Origin: Gammaproteobacteria bacterium
GTDB lineage: Bacteria > Pseudomonadota > Gammaproteobacteria > Burkholderiales > Thiobacillaceae
Reading direction: 5' to 3'
Assembly (NCBI GenBank): GCA_018820765.1
Contig: JAHJNN010000015.1
Span: forward strand, 86,764 to 150,763
DNA: 64,000 nucleotides
Below are positions 1-8,515 of the stretch, piece after piece. Under the pieces are notes generated by a model. The model saw only the letters and a list, made by a program, of their open reading frames with translations, had not been told where the DNA came from and searched no databases. The translations under genes were made by a program, and so were the position numbers. Position 1 is the stretch's first letter. Each line of letters starts with the position of its first letter.

Positions 1-2402
1 GTCTGGTTGTAGGCGCCGATGTCCTGCCACAGGCGGCCGAGGGCGTCGAAGCTGCGGCGGTGGGTGTAGTAGACGGTGCCGCCGGCGGGGCCGGTGATGT
101 CTTCCTGAATCCGGTTACCGGCAGCGTCCAGGGTGTAGGTGAGGCGGCTGCCGTCTTGCTGGACGATGGCGGTGAGGCGGTGGGCAGGGTCGTATTCGAA
201 GCCGACGTAGCTGCCGTCGGGACGGGTAAGCCGGGTCAGTTGGCCGACGCCATCGTAGTCGAAGCTCGTGGTCTCGGTGCCGATGCTGCGGCTCAGGAGC
301 CAGCCGCGCGGGCTGTAGATGAAGGTGGTGACGAGGCCGTTGGGGTCGGTTGTCCTGAGCACGCGTCCGTGGGGGTCGTATTCGTCGTAGCGGGTGATAT
401 GGCCGAGGGCATTGGTGACCTGCCGGACCTGGCCGCGGCAGCCGAAGTGGCCGCCTGTGCAGTTCTCGTCGGGGGCGTAGTAGTCGGTGGTGGTGATGTC
501 CGATACGTCGGTGCGCGGGCCGTTGTCGATTTTCTGGACGAGGACGCCGGGAATAGTGGCGTGATAGGTGTAGGTGGTCGTCCAGGTGCGGGTTTGACCG
601 CTTGCGGTGTCCTTGAGGCTGCGGCTGGTGACGTTGCCGCGGGTGTCGTAGACCGTGCTGGTTTCGCGGCCGGCTTCGGTGACCTTGACCGGCAGGCGGA
701 AGCTGGGGTGCCACTCGGTGAGTATCTTGCGCTCGGCGGTGTTGGGCGCGGGGGTGTAGGTGGCGAGATTCGCCGGACAGACGCTGCCGGATGCCAGGCC
801 TTCGACGCGCGCGGTTTCGAGATTGCGCGTCAGGTCGTAGGCGTAGCAGGTCTGGTGGCCGTTGAAGTCGGCGCGGCTAGCGACGTTGCCGTTGGCGTCA
901 TAGGTGGTGGCAGACGACGCCGGACCGCAGCCGGAACCGCCGGGCTGCGACTGGCCGGTGCTTTTGACGACGCCGAGGATGGTAGTGAAGTTGTGGGTGC
1001 GCTGGGTGCCGAGGGGATCGGTGACGGTGGTGCTGCCGTCGGGGTTGTAGGCGAGCGTGTGCAGGTCGGCGCCGTTGGCGTGGCCGGTGGCGATGGCTTT
1101 GCCGTCGGCCTGGTACTGGTACGTGGCGTAACGGTCGCCGTTCTCGTCGGTGATGCCGGTCAGCGCATGCGGCAGGTCGGCGCCGGAAGTGTTCTCGGGT
1201 TCGTTGTAGTGGTAGGCCTTGCTGCGGCCGTCGGGATAGGTGACGGAGACGAGGTTGCTCTGGGCATCGTAGCCGTAGGTGATGAGGCCGCCGGCGGGGT
1301 CGGTGACGGTGGCGATGCGTTTGTATGCGTCGTAACCGAAGCGCAGCTGGCGGCCGCTGTCGTCGGTGACGGTGTCGAGGGTTTCGGGGTCGTCGTCGCC
1401 GCCAAATACTGAAGACACGTCATAAGCCAGGGTCTGGGTGCGGCCGCTGCGGTCGGCGATGGTCAGCAACCTGCCAGCGGCGGAGTAGGTTTCAAGCGAG
1501 TCATCCACCGCAACGGTGTAGCGCCAGCCAGTGCGGGCGCCATTTGCGTCTTTGAGTTCGAGCAGACGATCGACGATGTCGGCATCGGGGAGCCAGTCCA
1601 AGTTGCTTGAAATAAAGCCAATTATTCTGGCATCGTTTCTACGGACATTTACATAGCGTTTAACTCCCAATATCTCCAAATTAACGGAGCTTGTGTAAGA
1701 GCCAGCCCACTGCCATCCAAACGACCTCACGCCAAAAAAGAAATTTGAGCTATTGAAATATCTTTGAAAGTTTAGCTGCCTATCCTTGTAGTCCTGTTCG
1801 TAAGCAAACTTACTCTTCGTAGCGAGACTTATCGGGTTCCCAGAACAACCCGCTCCACTTCCGCCATCGCCGAGATTTTTTTCTGTGCTGTCTGAAGAAT
1901 AGTCAATCGAGTAATAGGGATACGGGCCATTCCCTTTGTACGTATACGCCCAAAAATAATCTGTTGCACAAGACTGAGGAAAATACGTCTCGCAGTTGCC
2001 TTGACGGTAAATCATGGCACCCCCGAACCCAACAGTGCCTGGTTGAAACTCAGGAAAACCTGTATTCGTATATCCCCATTCTGCAGCCTCAGCTATTCCA
2101 GCAAATCCGCAGCGAGAGTAGGGGGTGCCATTGAATCCCGTAGAGCGAGGGTATGCGGTCGTGCAGTAAGTCCCCGCATTTGCGAAAGCGGGGATAAAAC
2201 CGAGCAATAAACCCGCCAAACCCAGGGCAGCCAGGGTCAGTTCATGCCTTTTGCCCCCCGCCTTCAGTTTTGGCGCCGGGCGCTGCGTCGACACACGCTT
2301 ATTCAGCAAGCCAAGTTTCTTATGGCAGAACGCCAGGACAAGCTGCAGCGCAATCACTACCTCACATGCGCCTTGCGCGCACGAACGCATCCCATTCGAC
2401 AT
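1..2402 (-). CDS. RHS/YD-repeat protein, C-terminus beyond window edge
   Basis: One uninterrupted minus-strand frame of about 800 codons starts at an ATG (2400-2402) preceded by a GGGAGAGG ribosome site and is still open at base 1. About 55 basic residues precede a hydrophobic secretion segment (LTLAALGLAGLLLGFIPAFA), then a Cys- and aromatic-rich region, then YD-type repeats such as FDYDGVGQLTRLTRPDGSYV and RLTYTLDAAGNRIQED. RHS proteins form a beta-cage shell that usually carries a variable C-terminal toxin; that end lies outside the window. The N-terminal part (about 1560-2200) is clearly richer in A/T than the repeats, suggesting mosaic origin. Long frames on the opposite strand here are shadows. 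Family assignment is firm; the toxin role is inference. Confidence 0.85.
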   Translation of the reverse strand, partial: MSNGMRSCAQGACEVVIALQLVLAFCHKKLGLLNKRVSTQRPAPKLKAGGKRHELTLAALGLAGLLLGFIPAFANAGTYCTTAYPRSTGFNGTPYSRCGFAGIAEAAEWGYTNTGFPEFQPGTVGFGGAMIYRQGNCETYFPQSCATDYFWAYTYKGNGPYPYYSIDYSSDSTEKNLGDGGSGAGCSGNPISLATKSKFAYEQDYKDRQLNFQRYFNSSNFFFGVRSFGWQWAGSYTSSVNLEILGVKRYVNVRRNDARIIGFISSNLDWLPDADIVDRLLELKDANGARTGWRYTVAVDDSLETYSAAGRLLTIADRSGRTQTLAYDVSSVFGGDDDPETLDTVTDDSGRQLRFGYDAYKRIATVTDPAGGLITYGYDAQSNLVSVTYPDGRSKAYHYNEPENTSGADLPHALTGITDENGDRYATYQYQADGKAIATGHANGADLHTLAYNPDGSTTVTDPLGTQRTHNFTTILGVVKSTGQSQPGGSGCGPASSATTYDANGNVASRADFNGHQTCYAYDLTRNLETARVEGLASGSVCPANLATYTPAPNTAERKILTEWHPSFRLPVKVTEAGRETSTVYDTRGNVTSRSLKDTASGQTRTWTTTYTYHATIPGVLVQKIDNGPRTDVSDITTTDYYAPDENCTGGHFGCRGQVRQVTNALGHITRYDEYDPHGRVLRTTDPNGLVTTFIYSPRGWLLSRSIGTETTSFDYDGVGQLTRLTRPDGSYVGFEYDPAHRLTAIVQQDGSRLTYTLDAAGNRIQEDITGPAGGTVYYTHRRSFDALGRLWQDIGAYNQ

Positions 2403-2492
2403 GGTTCCCTCTCCCTTCGCGTGTTGCTTTGAGTTATTTGTTCTTCCGCAAGGTCGGCTCGCGTGCGTTGCGCGGGCCGTGATGTTGGGCTG

Positions 2493-2523
2493 GACTCTAA
2501 TCGAGAGTCGTTGAATTCGTCAA
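2493..2523 (-). promoter_or_regulatory. Possible promoter/operator upstream of RHS gene
   Basis: Reading the minus strand, TTGACG (2523-2518) could be a -35 box. The 17 bases after it lead into a 6-bp inverted repeat, GACTCT-AATCG-AGAGTC (2493-2509), where the -10 box would lie; the -10 match is weak. A 12-bp palindrome ATGTTGCAACAT sits just upstream at 2532-2543. This space also separates the hypE stop from the RHS start. The inverted repeats are directly visible; promoter function is a guess. Confidence 0.25.
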
Positions 2524-2569
2524 TCGCGGCAATGTTGCAACATGCATGGGCCGCAGAGTCTGTACATCC

Positions 2570-3574
2570 TCAACAGATCCGCGGCAGCGGATCGTCTTCC
2601 AGTTCGTCCAGCACGCGGCGGCCGCCGAGGCTGGTTTCCAGGATTACGCGTCCGCCCCCGGTTTCGATGCGGCCGATGATGCAGGCGCCGCGGCCTTCGG
2701 GCAGGGCATGCCAGCGGGTGAGCAGTTCGTTGGCGGCGTAGGGATCGGCGACGGCGACGACGCGGCCTTCGCAGGCGAGGAAGTAGGGGTCGTAGCCCAG
2801 CATTTCGCACACCGACACGACTTCCGGGCGCAGCGGCACCGCGTTCTGCTCGAGCGCGACGCTGTGGCCGCTGGCGCGCGCGATTTCGTGGGCGACGGTG
2901 GCGAGTCCGCCGCGTGTCGGGTCGCGCATGAATTTGAGATCGGGAAAGTCGCGGATGGCGCGCGTCAAGGGCAGCACCGAGGCCGAATCGGAGCGCAGCT
3001 CGCCGGACAGGCCGAACTGCTCGCGCGCCAGCATCACCGCGATGCCATGATCGCCGACCGGGCCGGATACCAGCACTACGTCGCCCGGCACGATGCGGTT
3101 CATCGCCAGCTGCGCGCCCGCGCGCCGCACGCCGATGCCGGTGACCGACAGATACAGCCCGCTGCCTTCGCCGCGGCGCACCACCTTGGTGTCGCCCGCC
3201 ACCACGGCGACGTGGTTCTGGCGCGCGGCCCGCGCAAAGCTGGTGATGTAACGGTTGAGCGCCGAGATTTCCAGGCCTTCCTCGATGAGTGCGGACACGG
3301 TGAAATAGAGCGGATCGGCCCCGGCCACCGCCAGGTCGTTGACCACGCCGTGCACCGCCAGCGAGCCGATGTCGCCGCCGGGAAAATCGAGCGGCTCGAC
3401 GGTGAAGCCGTCGGTGGTGACCATGATGTCGCCGTCCACATGCGGCAGCGCGACGGCGTCGGCGTCGGTGTCGAGCAGCGGGTTGCCGAGGTGGCGGGCA
3501 AAGATGTCGGTGATGAGTTCGCGCATCAGGCGGCCGCCGTTGCCGTGCGCGAGGAGGATGCGGGTGTCGTCCAT
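2570..3574 (-). CDS. hypE: Hydrogenase maturation factor HypE (carbamoyl dehydratase)
   Basis: HypE accepts the carbamoyl group from HypF on its C-terminal cysteine and dehydrates it with ATP to a thiocyanate, the source of the two CN ligands of the NiFe site. The 334-residue protein is full length, has PurM-like features (GNGGRLMRELI near the N-terminus, DPTRGG in the middle) and ends in the diagnostic PRIC. It is the last gene of a six-gene minus-strand run, 8 nt after hypF. HypE is the required partner for the hydrogenase operon transcribed divergently from 8516. Confidence 0.97.
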   Translation of the reverse strand: MDDTRILLAHGNGGRLMRELITDIFARHLGNPLLDTDADAVALPHVDGDIMVTTDGFTVEPLDFPGGDIGSLAVHGVVNDLAVAGADPLYFTVSALIEEGLEISALNRYITSFARAARQNHVAVVAGDTKVVRRGEGSGLYLSVTGIGVRRAGAQLAMNRIVPGDVVLVSGPVGDHGIAVMLAREQFGLSGELRSDSASVLPLTRAIRDFPDLKFMRDPTRGGLATVAHEIARASGHSVALEQNAVPLRPEVVSVCEMLGYDPYFLACEGRVVAVADPYAANELLTRWHALPEGRGACIIGRIETGGGRVILETSLGGRRVLDELEDDPLPRIC

Positions 3575-3582
3575 GAGGTTTC

Positions 3583-5832
3583 TTATTGGTGGAGGAATTC
3601 GATGACTTGGCCGAAGCTTAACCCGGCATCGTTCACCGGAAGTCGTCGCGGCAGGCAGACGTCGAAGCCTGCGGCCTCAAACAGGCGAATCGCGGCTTCG
3701 GCGAGCAGCCGGTTCTGGAACACGCCGCCGGTGAGGCCGACGGAGCGAATGCCGGTTTGCGCGCGCAGCAGTTGCGCCTGGTCGACCAGCGCCTGCGCCA
3801 GGCTGAGATGAAAGCGGGCTGCGCGCTCCGCGACGGGGCGAGCGGTGTCGGCGAGCATCGGCAGCAGCGGCGCCCAATCGGTGCGCCACACGCCAAGCGG
3901 ATCGCGTTCGAGCGGCAGCAGGGTGGCTTCGCTTGTTGCCGCGGCGGCCCTCAAGGGCACAATGGCCTCCAGCCGCATCGGGCCTTCGCCTTCGAAACTG
4001 GCGTGGGTGCACACGCCGCACAGCGCCGCCGCCGCATCGAACAGGCGGCCGACCGACGAACTGGCCGGGCTGTTGAGCCGGGCCGACCACGCCTGATGCA
4101 GCGGCTCGGGGGCGAAGGGCGCGGCCTGGCCGGTCTCCCACAACAAGGCCGCAGCGGCACGCCACGGCTCGCGCCCGACCTTGTCGCCGCCGGGCAGGCG
4201 GAAGGGTCTGAACGAAGCGGCGTGTCGCCAGCGGCCAGGCGCGCCGGTGAAGGCTTCGCCGCCCCACTGGGTCTGATCCTCGCCGAGGCCGACGCCGTCC
4301 CAGGCGAACACGATCCATTCCTTCGCCTCGGGAAATTCCCACGCCAGCGCCGAGGCATGGGCGTGGTGATGCCAGACCTCAGTCAGGGGCAATTGGCTGT
4401 CGCGGGCATGGCGGCGATAGCCGTAACCGGGATGCCGGTCCACCAGCAATCGGGTCGCGTGCACCTGGTACAGGCGCTGCAGGTCGGCCGCCACCTGTAC
4501 CAGCGTATCAAGGCTGCGCACGTTGTCGAGCTCGCCGATGTGTGGCAGGACGACGGCGCGCTGGCCCCAGGCGAGGCAGAGCGTGTTCTTCATATGGCTG
4601 CCGAGCGCGAGCACAGGTTCCGGCAGCGAAGCGGGCAGTTCGAGCTCCAGCGGCGCGTTGCCGCGCCCCAGGCGCAGCGGCCGAGGCACGCCGGCAATGA
4701 CGCGATACACCGGGTCGTCGGCCGGCCGCACGATGGGGCGGTCGTGATGCAGGAAGGCGTCGGCGATATGGGCGAGGCGGATGTGTGCCTCGCGGTTGTC
4801 GGTCAGCACAGGCTCGCCGGAAAGATTGCCCGAGGTGGCCACCAGCGGACCGCCGAAGTCGTTCAACAGCAGGTCGTGCAGCGGCGAGTAGGGCAGCAGG
4901 CAGCCGATTTCCGCGAGGCCGGGGGCGATGGATCCGGACAGCGGCGCATCGGCGCGTTTCGGCAGCAGCACGATGGGGCGTTCAGGTGAGGCGAGAAAAC
5001 GTTCCAGTTCCGGCGTGGTGTGCACGACCGCACGCAAGGCGTCGAGATCGCGCAGCATCACCGCCAGCGGCTTGGCTGGGCGCGGCTTACGGGCGCGCAG
5101 GGTGGCGATGGCTTCGTCGTTGGTCGCATCGCACATGAGGTGATAGCCGCCGACGCCTTTGACTGCGACGATTTTTCCGGCACGCAGCGAGGCGACGGCG
5201 GCGGCGAGCGCGGCCTCGTCATCATCGTGCGTTTCTTCGCCTGAAACGAACTGCAAATGCGGGCCGCATACCGGGCAGGCGATCGGTTCGGCATGAAAAC
5301 GGCGGTCGAGCGGGTTCTCGTATTCCTGCCGGCAGTCCGGGCACAGCGCGAAGTCGCGCATGGCCGTATTCGGGCGGTCGTAGGGCAGGGCGGTGATCAG
5401 CGTGTAGCGCGGGCCGCACTGGGTGCAATTGATGAAGGGATAGCGGTGGCGGCGGTTGGCCGGGTCGTGCAGCTCGGCGAGGCAGTCGGCGCAGACGAAA
5501 CCGTCGGCCGGGAGATGAACGTCGGCGGCGCTGGCGGCCAGGCTGTCGCGGATGGAAAAGTCCCGGTGCTGCTCGGCCGCGCAATCGGAAACGGCAAGCG
5601 GGCCGGGCGCCGACAGCGGCGGCGCCTTGCTCAACAGCGCGTCGCTGAACCGCAGAAGCTGTGCGGGCCTGCCTTCGGCATGGATTTCCACCGCGCCGTT
5701 GACGTTGCGCACCCATCCCTTGATCTGGTGCTGGTGCGCGAGGCGGTAGACGAAGGGCCGGAAGCCCACGCCCTGCACCCGGCCGCTGATGGTGATGCGC
5801 TGAGCGGTGGCAGCCTGCCGCGTTTCAGGCAT
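3583..5832 (-). CDS. hypF: Carbamoyltransferase HypF
   Basis: HypF converts carbamoyl phosphate and ATP to a carbamoyl adenylate and passes the carbamoyl group to HypE for CN ligand synthesis. The domain order is visible: an acylphosphatase domain (SGRVQGVGFRPFVYRLA), two zinc-finger units with paired CxxC motifs (CADC...CTQC and CPDC...CPVC), a YrdC-like nucleotide domain, and a Kae1-like C-terminal half with WHHHAHASALAWE and GLTGGVFQNRLL. The ATG at 5832 was chosen because the acylphosphatase fold begins within about 12 residues; the frame stays open further upstream, but that part is the hypD region read in another frame. The start overlaps the end of hypD by 8 nt. Length is 749 residues, normal for HypF. 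Confidence 0.96.
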   Translation of the reverse strand: MPETRQAATAQRITISGRVQGVGFRPFVYRLAHQHQIKGWVRNVNGAVEIHAEGRPAQLLRFSDALLSKAPPLSAPGPLAVSDCAAEQHRDFSIRDSLAASAADVHLPADGFVCADCLAELHDPANRRHRYPFINCTQCGPRYTLITALPYDRPNTAMRDFALCPDCRQEYENPLDRRFHAEPIACPVCGPHLQFVSGEETHDDDEAALAAAVASLRAGKIVAVKGVGGYHLMCDATNDEAIATLRARKPRPAKPLAVMLRDLDALRAVVHTTPELERFLASPERPIVLLPKRADAPLSGSIAPGLAEIGCLLPYSPLHDLLLNDFGGPLVATSGNLSGEPVLTDNREAHIRLAHIADAFLHHDRPIVRPADDPVYRVIAGVPRPLRLGRGNAPLELELPASLPEPVLALGSHMKNTLCLAWGQRAVVLPHIGELDNVRSLDTLVQVAADLQRLYQVHATRLLVDRHPGYGYRRHARDSQLPLTEVWHHHAHASALAWEFPEAKEWIVFAWDGVGLGEDQTQWGGEAFTGAPGRWRHAASFRPFRLPGGDKVGREPWRAAAALLWETGQAAPFAPEPLHQAWSARLNSPASSSVGRLFDAAAALCGVCTHASFEGEGPMRLEAIVPLRAAAATSEATLLPLERDPLGVWRTDWAPLLPMLADTARPVAERAARFHLSLAQALVDQAQLLRAQTGIRSVGLTGGVFQNRLLAEAAIRLFEAAGFDVCLPRRLPVNDAGLSFGQVIEFLHQ

Positions 5833-6922
5833 CGACGGCAACACGCACGCCGCTTGCCCACCAGATGCGGCAGGCGCCTTCGTCCGACACCATGCAGGGG
5901 CCGACCGGGTTGCGCGGAGTGCAGGCCTTGCCGTAGATGCGGCACTGGTTGGGATATATCTTGCCGAGCACCACTTGCGCGCAGTCGCAGCCGGGCGGCA
6001 TTTCGCCGGCGCGGCGGCGGCCGGGGTCGGCGTGGTCGGGGAAGAGCTGACGCGCATCGTGCCGGGCGAAGGCGGGTTTCAGCGCAAAGCCCGAGCGCGG
6101 GATGATGCCGATGCCGCGCCAGTTGGCATCGACGATGTCGAGCGTTTCGCTGAGCATGCGGCGTGCGGTGGGATTGCCGTCGGGGTGGGCGACTTCCTGG
6201 TAGCAGTTGTCGAGGAAGCACTCCTCGCTTTTCAGCTGCCGCAGCACGGAATAGAACGACGCCAGCAGCGACTCCGGACCGAAGCCCGCCACCGCGGCGG
6301 GAATCTCGTGGCGGTCGACGACGAAGGCCCATTCCTGCGGGCCCATCACGGTGGAGACGTGGCCGGGTGCGACCAGCGCCTCGAAGCCGGGGCTGCCGGA
6401 CTCCAGCAGCATGGCCACCGCCGGCCAGGTCAGCCGGCCGGACAGCAGGACGCTGAGATTGCCGGGAATGCCTTCCGCCAGCATCGCCGCCACCGGCGCA
6501 GTGGTGGTCTCGAAGCCGGCGGCGAAGAACACCACCGCGCGATCCGGATTCTCCAGCGCAATCTTGCGGGCATCGAGCGGGCTGGCGATCGGCCGCACGT
6601 CGGCACCGGCCGCCTGCGCCTCGGCGAGCGAACGCACCTCGCCCTTCTTCACGTTCACCGGCACCCGCAGCATGTCGCCGAAGGCAACCAGGATGACCTT
6701 GTCCTGCAGTGCCAGCTGCATGGCCTGGTAGACGTCCTCTTCCGGGCATACGCACACCGGGCAGCCGGGACCGGGCACCAGCTCGACCCACTTCGGCAAG
6801 GCGCCGCGCAGGCCGGCCTGGGTGATCGAGCGCTCGTGGCCGCCGCACACGTTCATGATCTTCACCGTGCGGTCGAATCCGAGGGCGTGGATTTTCTCCA
6901 GCCAGGCGCGGGCGTTGTCCAT
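5825..6922 (-). CDS. hypD: Hydrogenase Fe(CN)2CO assembly protein HypD
   Basis: HypD is the iron-sulfur scaffold on which, together with HypC, the Fe(CN)2CO unit is assembled. The 365-residue protein shows the conserved CGGHE loop (MNVCGGHERSI), GPGCPVCVCP, and the Cys-rich C-terminus that binds the [4Fe-4S] cluster (PPGCDCAQVVLG and GKACTPRNPVGPC). The start at 6922 has a strong GGGAGG ribosome site. It lies 12 nt after hypB and overlaps hypF by 8 nt, consistent with coupled translation in the order of the assembly pathway. Confidence 0.97.
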   Translation of the reverse strand: MDNARAWLEKIHALGFDRTVKIMNVCGGHERSITQAGLRGALPKWVELVPGPGCPVCVCPEEDVYQAMQLALQDKVILVAFGDMLRVPVNVKKGEVRSLAEAQAAGADVRPIASPLDARKIALENPDRAVVFFAAGFETTTAPVAAMLAEGIPGNLSVLLSGRLTWPAVAMLLESGSPGFEALVAPGHVSTVMGPQEWAFVVDRHEIPAAVAGFGPESLLASFYSVLRQLKSEECFLDNCYQEVAHPDGNPTARRMLSETLDIVDANWRGIGIIPRSGFALKPAFARHDARQLFPDHADPGRRRAGEMPPGCDCAQVVLGKIYPNQCRIYGKACTPRNPVGPCMVSDEGACRIWWASGVRVAVDA

Positions 6923-6934
6923 GGTGGCCTCCCT

Positions 6935-7741
6935 TTATGCGGTAACGCGGTGATACTTCATGCCGTCGGACTGGATCGCCGGGCGGCGCGATTGGCCGAG
7001 CGCCACGCGGGCGCGCTGGGCGGCGAGTTGTTCGCGCAGCCAGGTCAGCCACGCGTCCATGCCCAGATCCTTGCGCGCCGACAGGCGCATCACCGGCGCC
7101 GGGTTGGCGAGATTGCGTAAGTGCGCTTCGGCCTGGTCCGGATCGAAGTCGTCGAGCACGGCCAGCAGGTCGGTCTTGGTCAGGAGCATGGCATCGGCGG
7201 CACGGAACATCACCGGATACTTGGCCGGCTTGTCGTCGCCCTCGGTGACCGAGAGCAGGGTGACGTTGAGATGCTGGCCGAGGTCGAAGCTGGCGGGGCA
7301 CACCAGGTTGCCGACGTTCTCGATGAAGAGCAGGTCGACACCGTCGAGGTTCATGTGATGCAGCGCGTCGTGAACCAGGTGGGCGTCGAGGTGGCAGGCG
7401 GTGCCGGTGACGATCTGGTGCGCCTGCACGCCTTTCGCGCGGATGCGTTCGGCGTCGTTCTCGGTTTCGAGGTCGCCCTCGATCACGGCGCAGGTGAATT
7501 CGTCCTTCAGCGCGACCAGCGTGGCTTCCAGCAACGCAGTCTTGCCGGAGCCGGGCGAGGACATCAGGTTGATCGCGAGCATGCCGCGGCGGTCGAAGTG
7601 TTCGCGGTTGTGCGCGGCCTGGTCGTCGTTCTTTTGCAGAAGGCCTTTCAGCACCGACACCGCGGTCGCGCCCTTGGCGACGGGCTTGTACGCGAGGTGC
7701 GTGTTGCCGGGGGTGAGGTTGCAGCCGCAGGTGTCACACAT
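6935..7741 (-). CDS. hypB: Hydrogenase nickel incorporation GTPase HypB
   Basis: HypB is a SIMIBI-class GTPase that, with HypA, inserts nickel into the hydrogenase large subunit. The N-terminus MCDTCGC carries the high-affinity metal motif, followed by a P-loop (SSPGSGKTALLE), the VIEGDLET switch, and a base-recognition segment with TKTDLL. Unlike many HypB proteins there is no His-rich N-terminal tract, so nickel storage is probably minor. The start at 7741 has no visible Shine-Dalgarno sequence, because the bases just upstream on the mRNA are a 7-bp tandem repeat (CCCCTGA units). The gene sits between hypA and hypD. Confidence 0.96.
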   Translation of the reverse strand: MCDTCGCNLTPGNTHLAYKPVAKGATAVSVLKGLLQKNDDQAAHNREHFDRRGMLAINLMSSPGSGKTALLEATLVALKDEFTCAVIEGDLETENDAERIRAKGVQAHQIVTGTACHLDAHLVHDALHHMNLDGVDLLFIENVGNLVCPASFDLGQHLNVTLLSVTEGDDKPAKYPVMFRAADAMLLTKTDLLAVLDDFDPDQAEAHLRNLANPAPVMRLSARKDLGMDAWLTWLREQLAAQRARVALGQSRRPAIQSDGMKYHRVTA

Positions 7742-7744
7742 TGT

Positions 7745-7793
7745 TCAGGGGTCAGGGGTCAGGGGTCAGGGGTCAGGATTCAGGGGTCAGGGA
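7745..7793. repeat. Seven-unit 7-bp tandem repeat between hypA and hypB
   Basis: Seven consecutive heptamers TCAGGGG are present; four are perfect in a row and the later ones vary by one or two bases. The array fills the hypA-hypB junction: it supplies the last codons and stop of hypA and the whole 5' leader of hypB, replacing a recognisable ribosome site. Slippage here could change hypA's C-terminus and hypB translation. Confidence 0.95.
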
Positions 7794-8141
7794 GGGGACG
7801 GTTTCGAGTTCGACGCTTTCGAGCAGGAGTTCGTCGCCGCTGATGATGCGGGTGTGCCAGTCGCCGCAGGCGCCGCAGATCAGGCGGTTCATCGCGGCGT
7901 CGGTTTCGGCGCCGCAGGCCTGGCAGCGCACCTGGATCGGCGCGTCGACGAGATCGAGTTCGGCGTGCTCCATGCGGCTGCCGGCGGCGGCGAGCGGAAA
8001 GGCGCTGGCCAGGAGTTCGGGAACGATGCCGGCGAGCGGGCCGATGCGCACGCGGATGCGGCTCGCTTGCGTCGCGTTGTGCTGATCGATCACGGCGTCC
8101 ACCTGTTCGACGAGCGCCTGGGCGACGGCCAGTTCATGCAC
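7773..8141 (-). CDS. hypA: Hydrogenase nickel metallochaperone HypA
   Basis: HypA delivers nickel to the hydrogenase large subunit with HypB. The chosen start is the GTG at 8141, giving V/MHELAVAQALVEQ, the invariant HypA N-terminus whose His2 and Glu3 bind nickel; an upstream ATG would add an unrelated segment that is hypC read in another frame. The structural zinc site is intact (CQACG...CGACG). The start overlaps hypC by 8 nt. The last few residues (LTPES) are encoded inside the 7-bp repeat array, so the C-terminus is probably strain-variable. Length is 122 residues, slightly above the usual 113-118. Confidence 0.93.
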   Translation of the reverse strand: MHELAVAQALVEQVDAVIDQHNATQASRIRVRIGPLAGIVPELLASAFPLAAAGSRMEHAELDLVDAPIQVRCQACGAETDAAMNRLICGACGDWHTRIISGDELLLESVELETVPSLTPES

Positions 8142-8364
8142 CGGACTCCTCCAGGATCTGGTCCAGCAGCTCCCAGGTGGTGCGGGCGTCGGACTCGGTG
8201 ACTTTCTGGATGGCATAGCCGACGTGCACCATGATGAAGTCGCCGACCGCGGGCGGCGCATCCTGCATCATGAACAGGCTGACGTCGCGCCACACGCCCT
8301 TGGCCTGGCAGCGGGCGGTGTAGCCGTCGATCGATTCGATCTGCATTGGAATGGCAAGGCACAT
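8134..8364 (-). CDS. hypC: Hydrogenase assembly chaperone HypC
   Basis: HypC is the small chaperone that carries the Fe(CN)2CO unit from HypD to the large-subunit precursor. The start at 8364 gives MCLAIPMQIESIDG, with the essential Cys2; an in-frame ATG three codons upstream would bury that cysteine and is rejected. The 76-residue length is typical. It is the first gene of the minus-strand hyp operon, divergent from the hydrogenase genes across a 151-bp space. Confidence 0.94.
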   Translation of the reverse strand: MCLAIPMQIESIDGYTARCQAKGVWRDVSLFMMQDAPPAVGDFIMVHVGYAIQKVTESDARTTWELLDQILEESGA

Positions 8365-8480
8365 GAGCGGCAACCGGAACCTGTACTCAAACCAGTATAT
8401 GTGATTTGCCGGGCCCGCGCCCGGGACGGGAATATTACAAAAACATAATGGATAAACAGATGCTTGAGCGAATGACTTGG

Positions 8481-8509
8481 TTGTTATTCGAATTGCCTGC
8501 TGCTAGATT
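8481..8509 (+). promoter_or_regulatory. Candidate sigma-70 promoter of the hydrogenase operon
   Basis: TTGTTA (8481-8486), a 17-bp spacer and TAGATT (8504-8509) form a plausible promoter immediately before the ATG at 8516. No ribosome site precedes that ATG, so transcription from here would begin at or next to the start codon, giving a leaderless mRNA. No convincing -24/-12 sigma-54 element was seen. The 8365-8515 space is AT-rich and must also hold the hypC promoter. Box matches are seen; use is inference. Confidence 0.35.
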
Positions 8510-8515
8510 GAATCC

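Noticed and set aside
60..1412. Long plus-strand open frame of about 450 codons rich in Gly, Ala and Val.
   Set aside because: It is antisense to the RHS repeats, whose minus-strand frame gives clear YD motifs; the composition is that of a shadow in GC-rich DNA.
2546..3811. Plus-strand frame of about 420 codons over hypE.
   Set aside because: hypE on the minus strand is full length with its PRIC end; the opposite frame has no recognisable domain or ribosome site.
5631..7301. Minus-strand frame of about 550 codons across hypD and hypB, and a plus-strand frame over the same area.
   Set aside because: Both are Arg/Pro- or Val/Gly-rich shadows of well-supported hyp genes.
7745..7793. CRISPR-like array.
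   Set aside because: Units are contiguous 7-mers with no spacers and no cas genes are present.
8365..8515. Sigma-54 promoter, expected for some hydrogenase operons.
   Set aside because: GG and GC pairs with roughly the right look are present, but the spacing does not fit the -24/-12 consensus.
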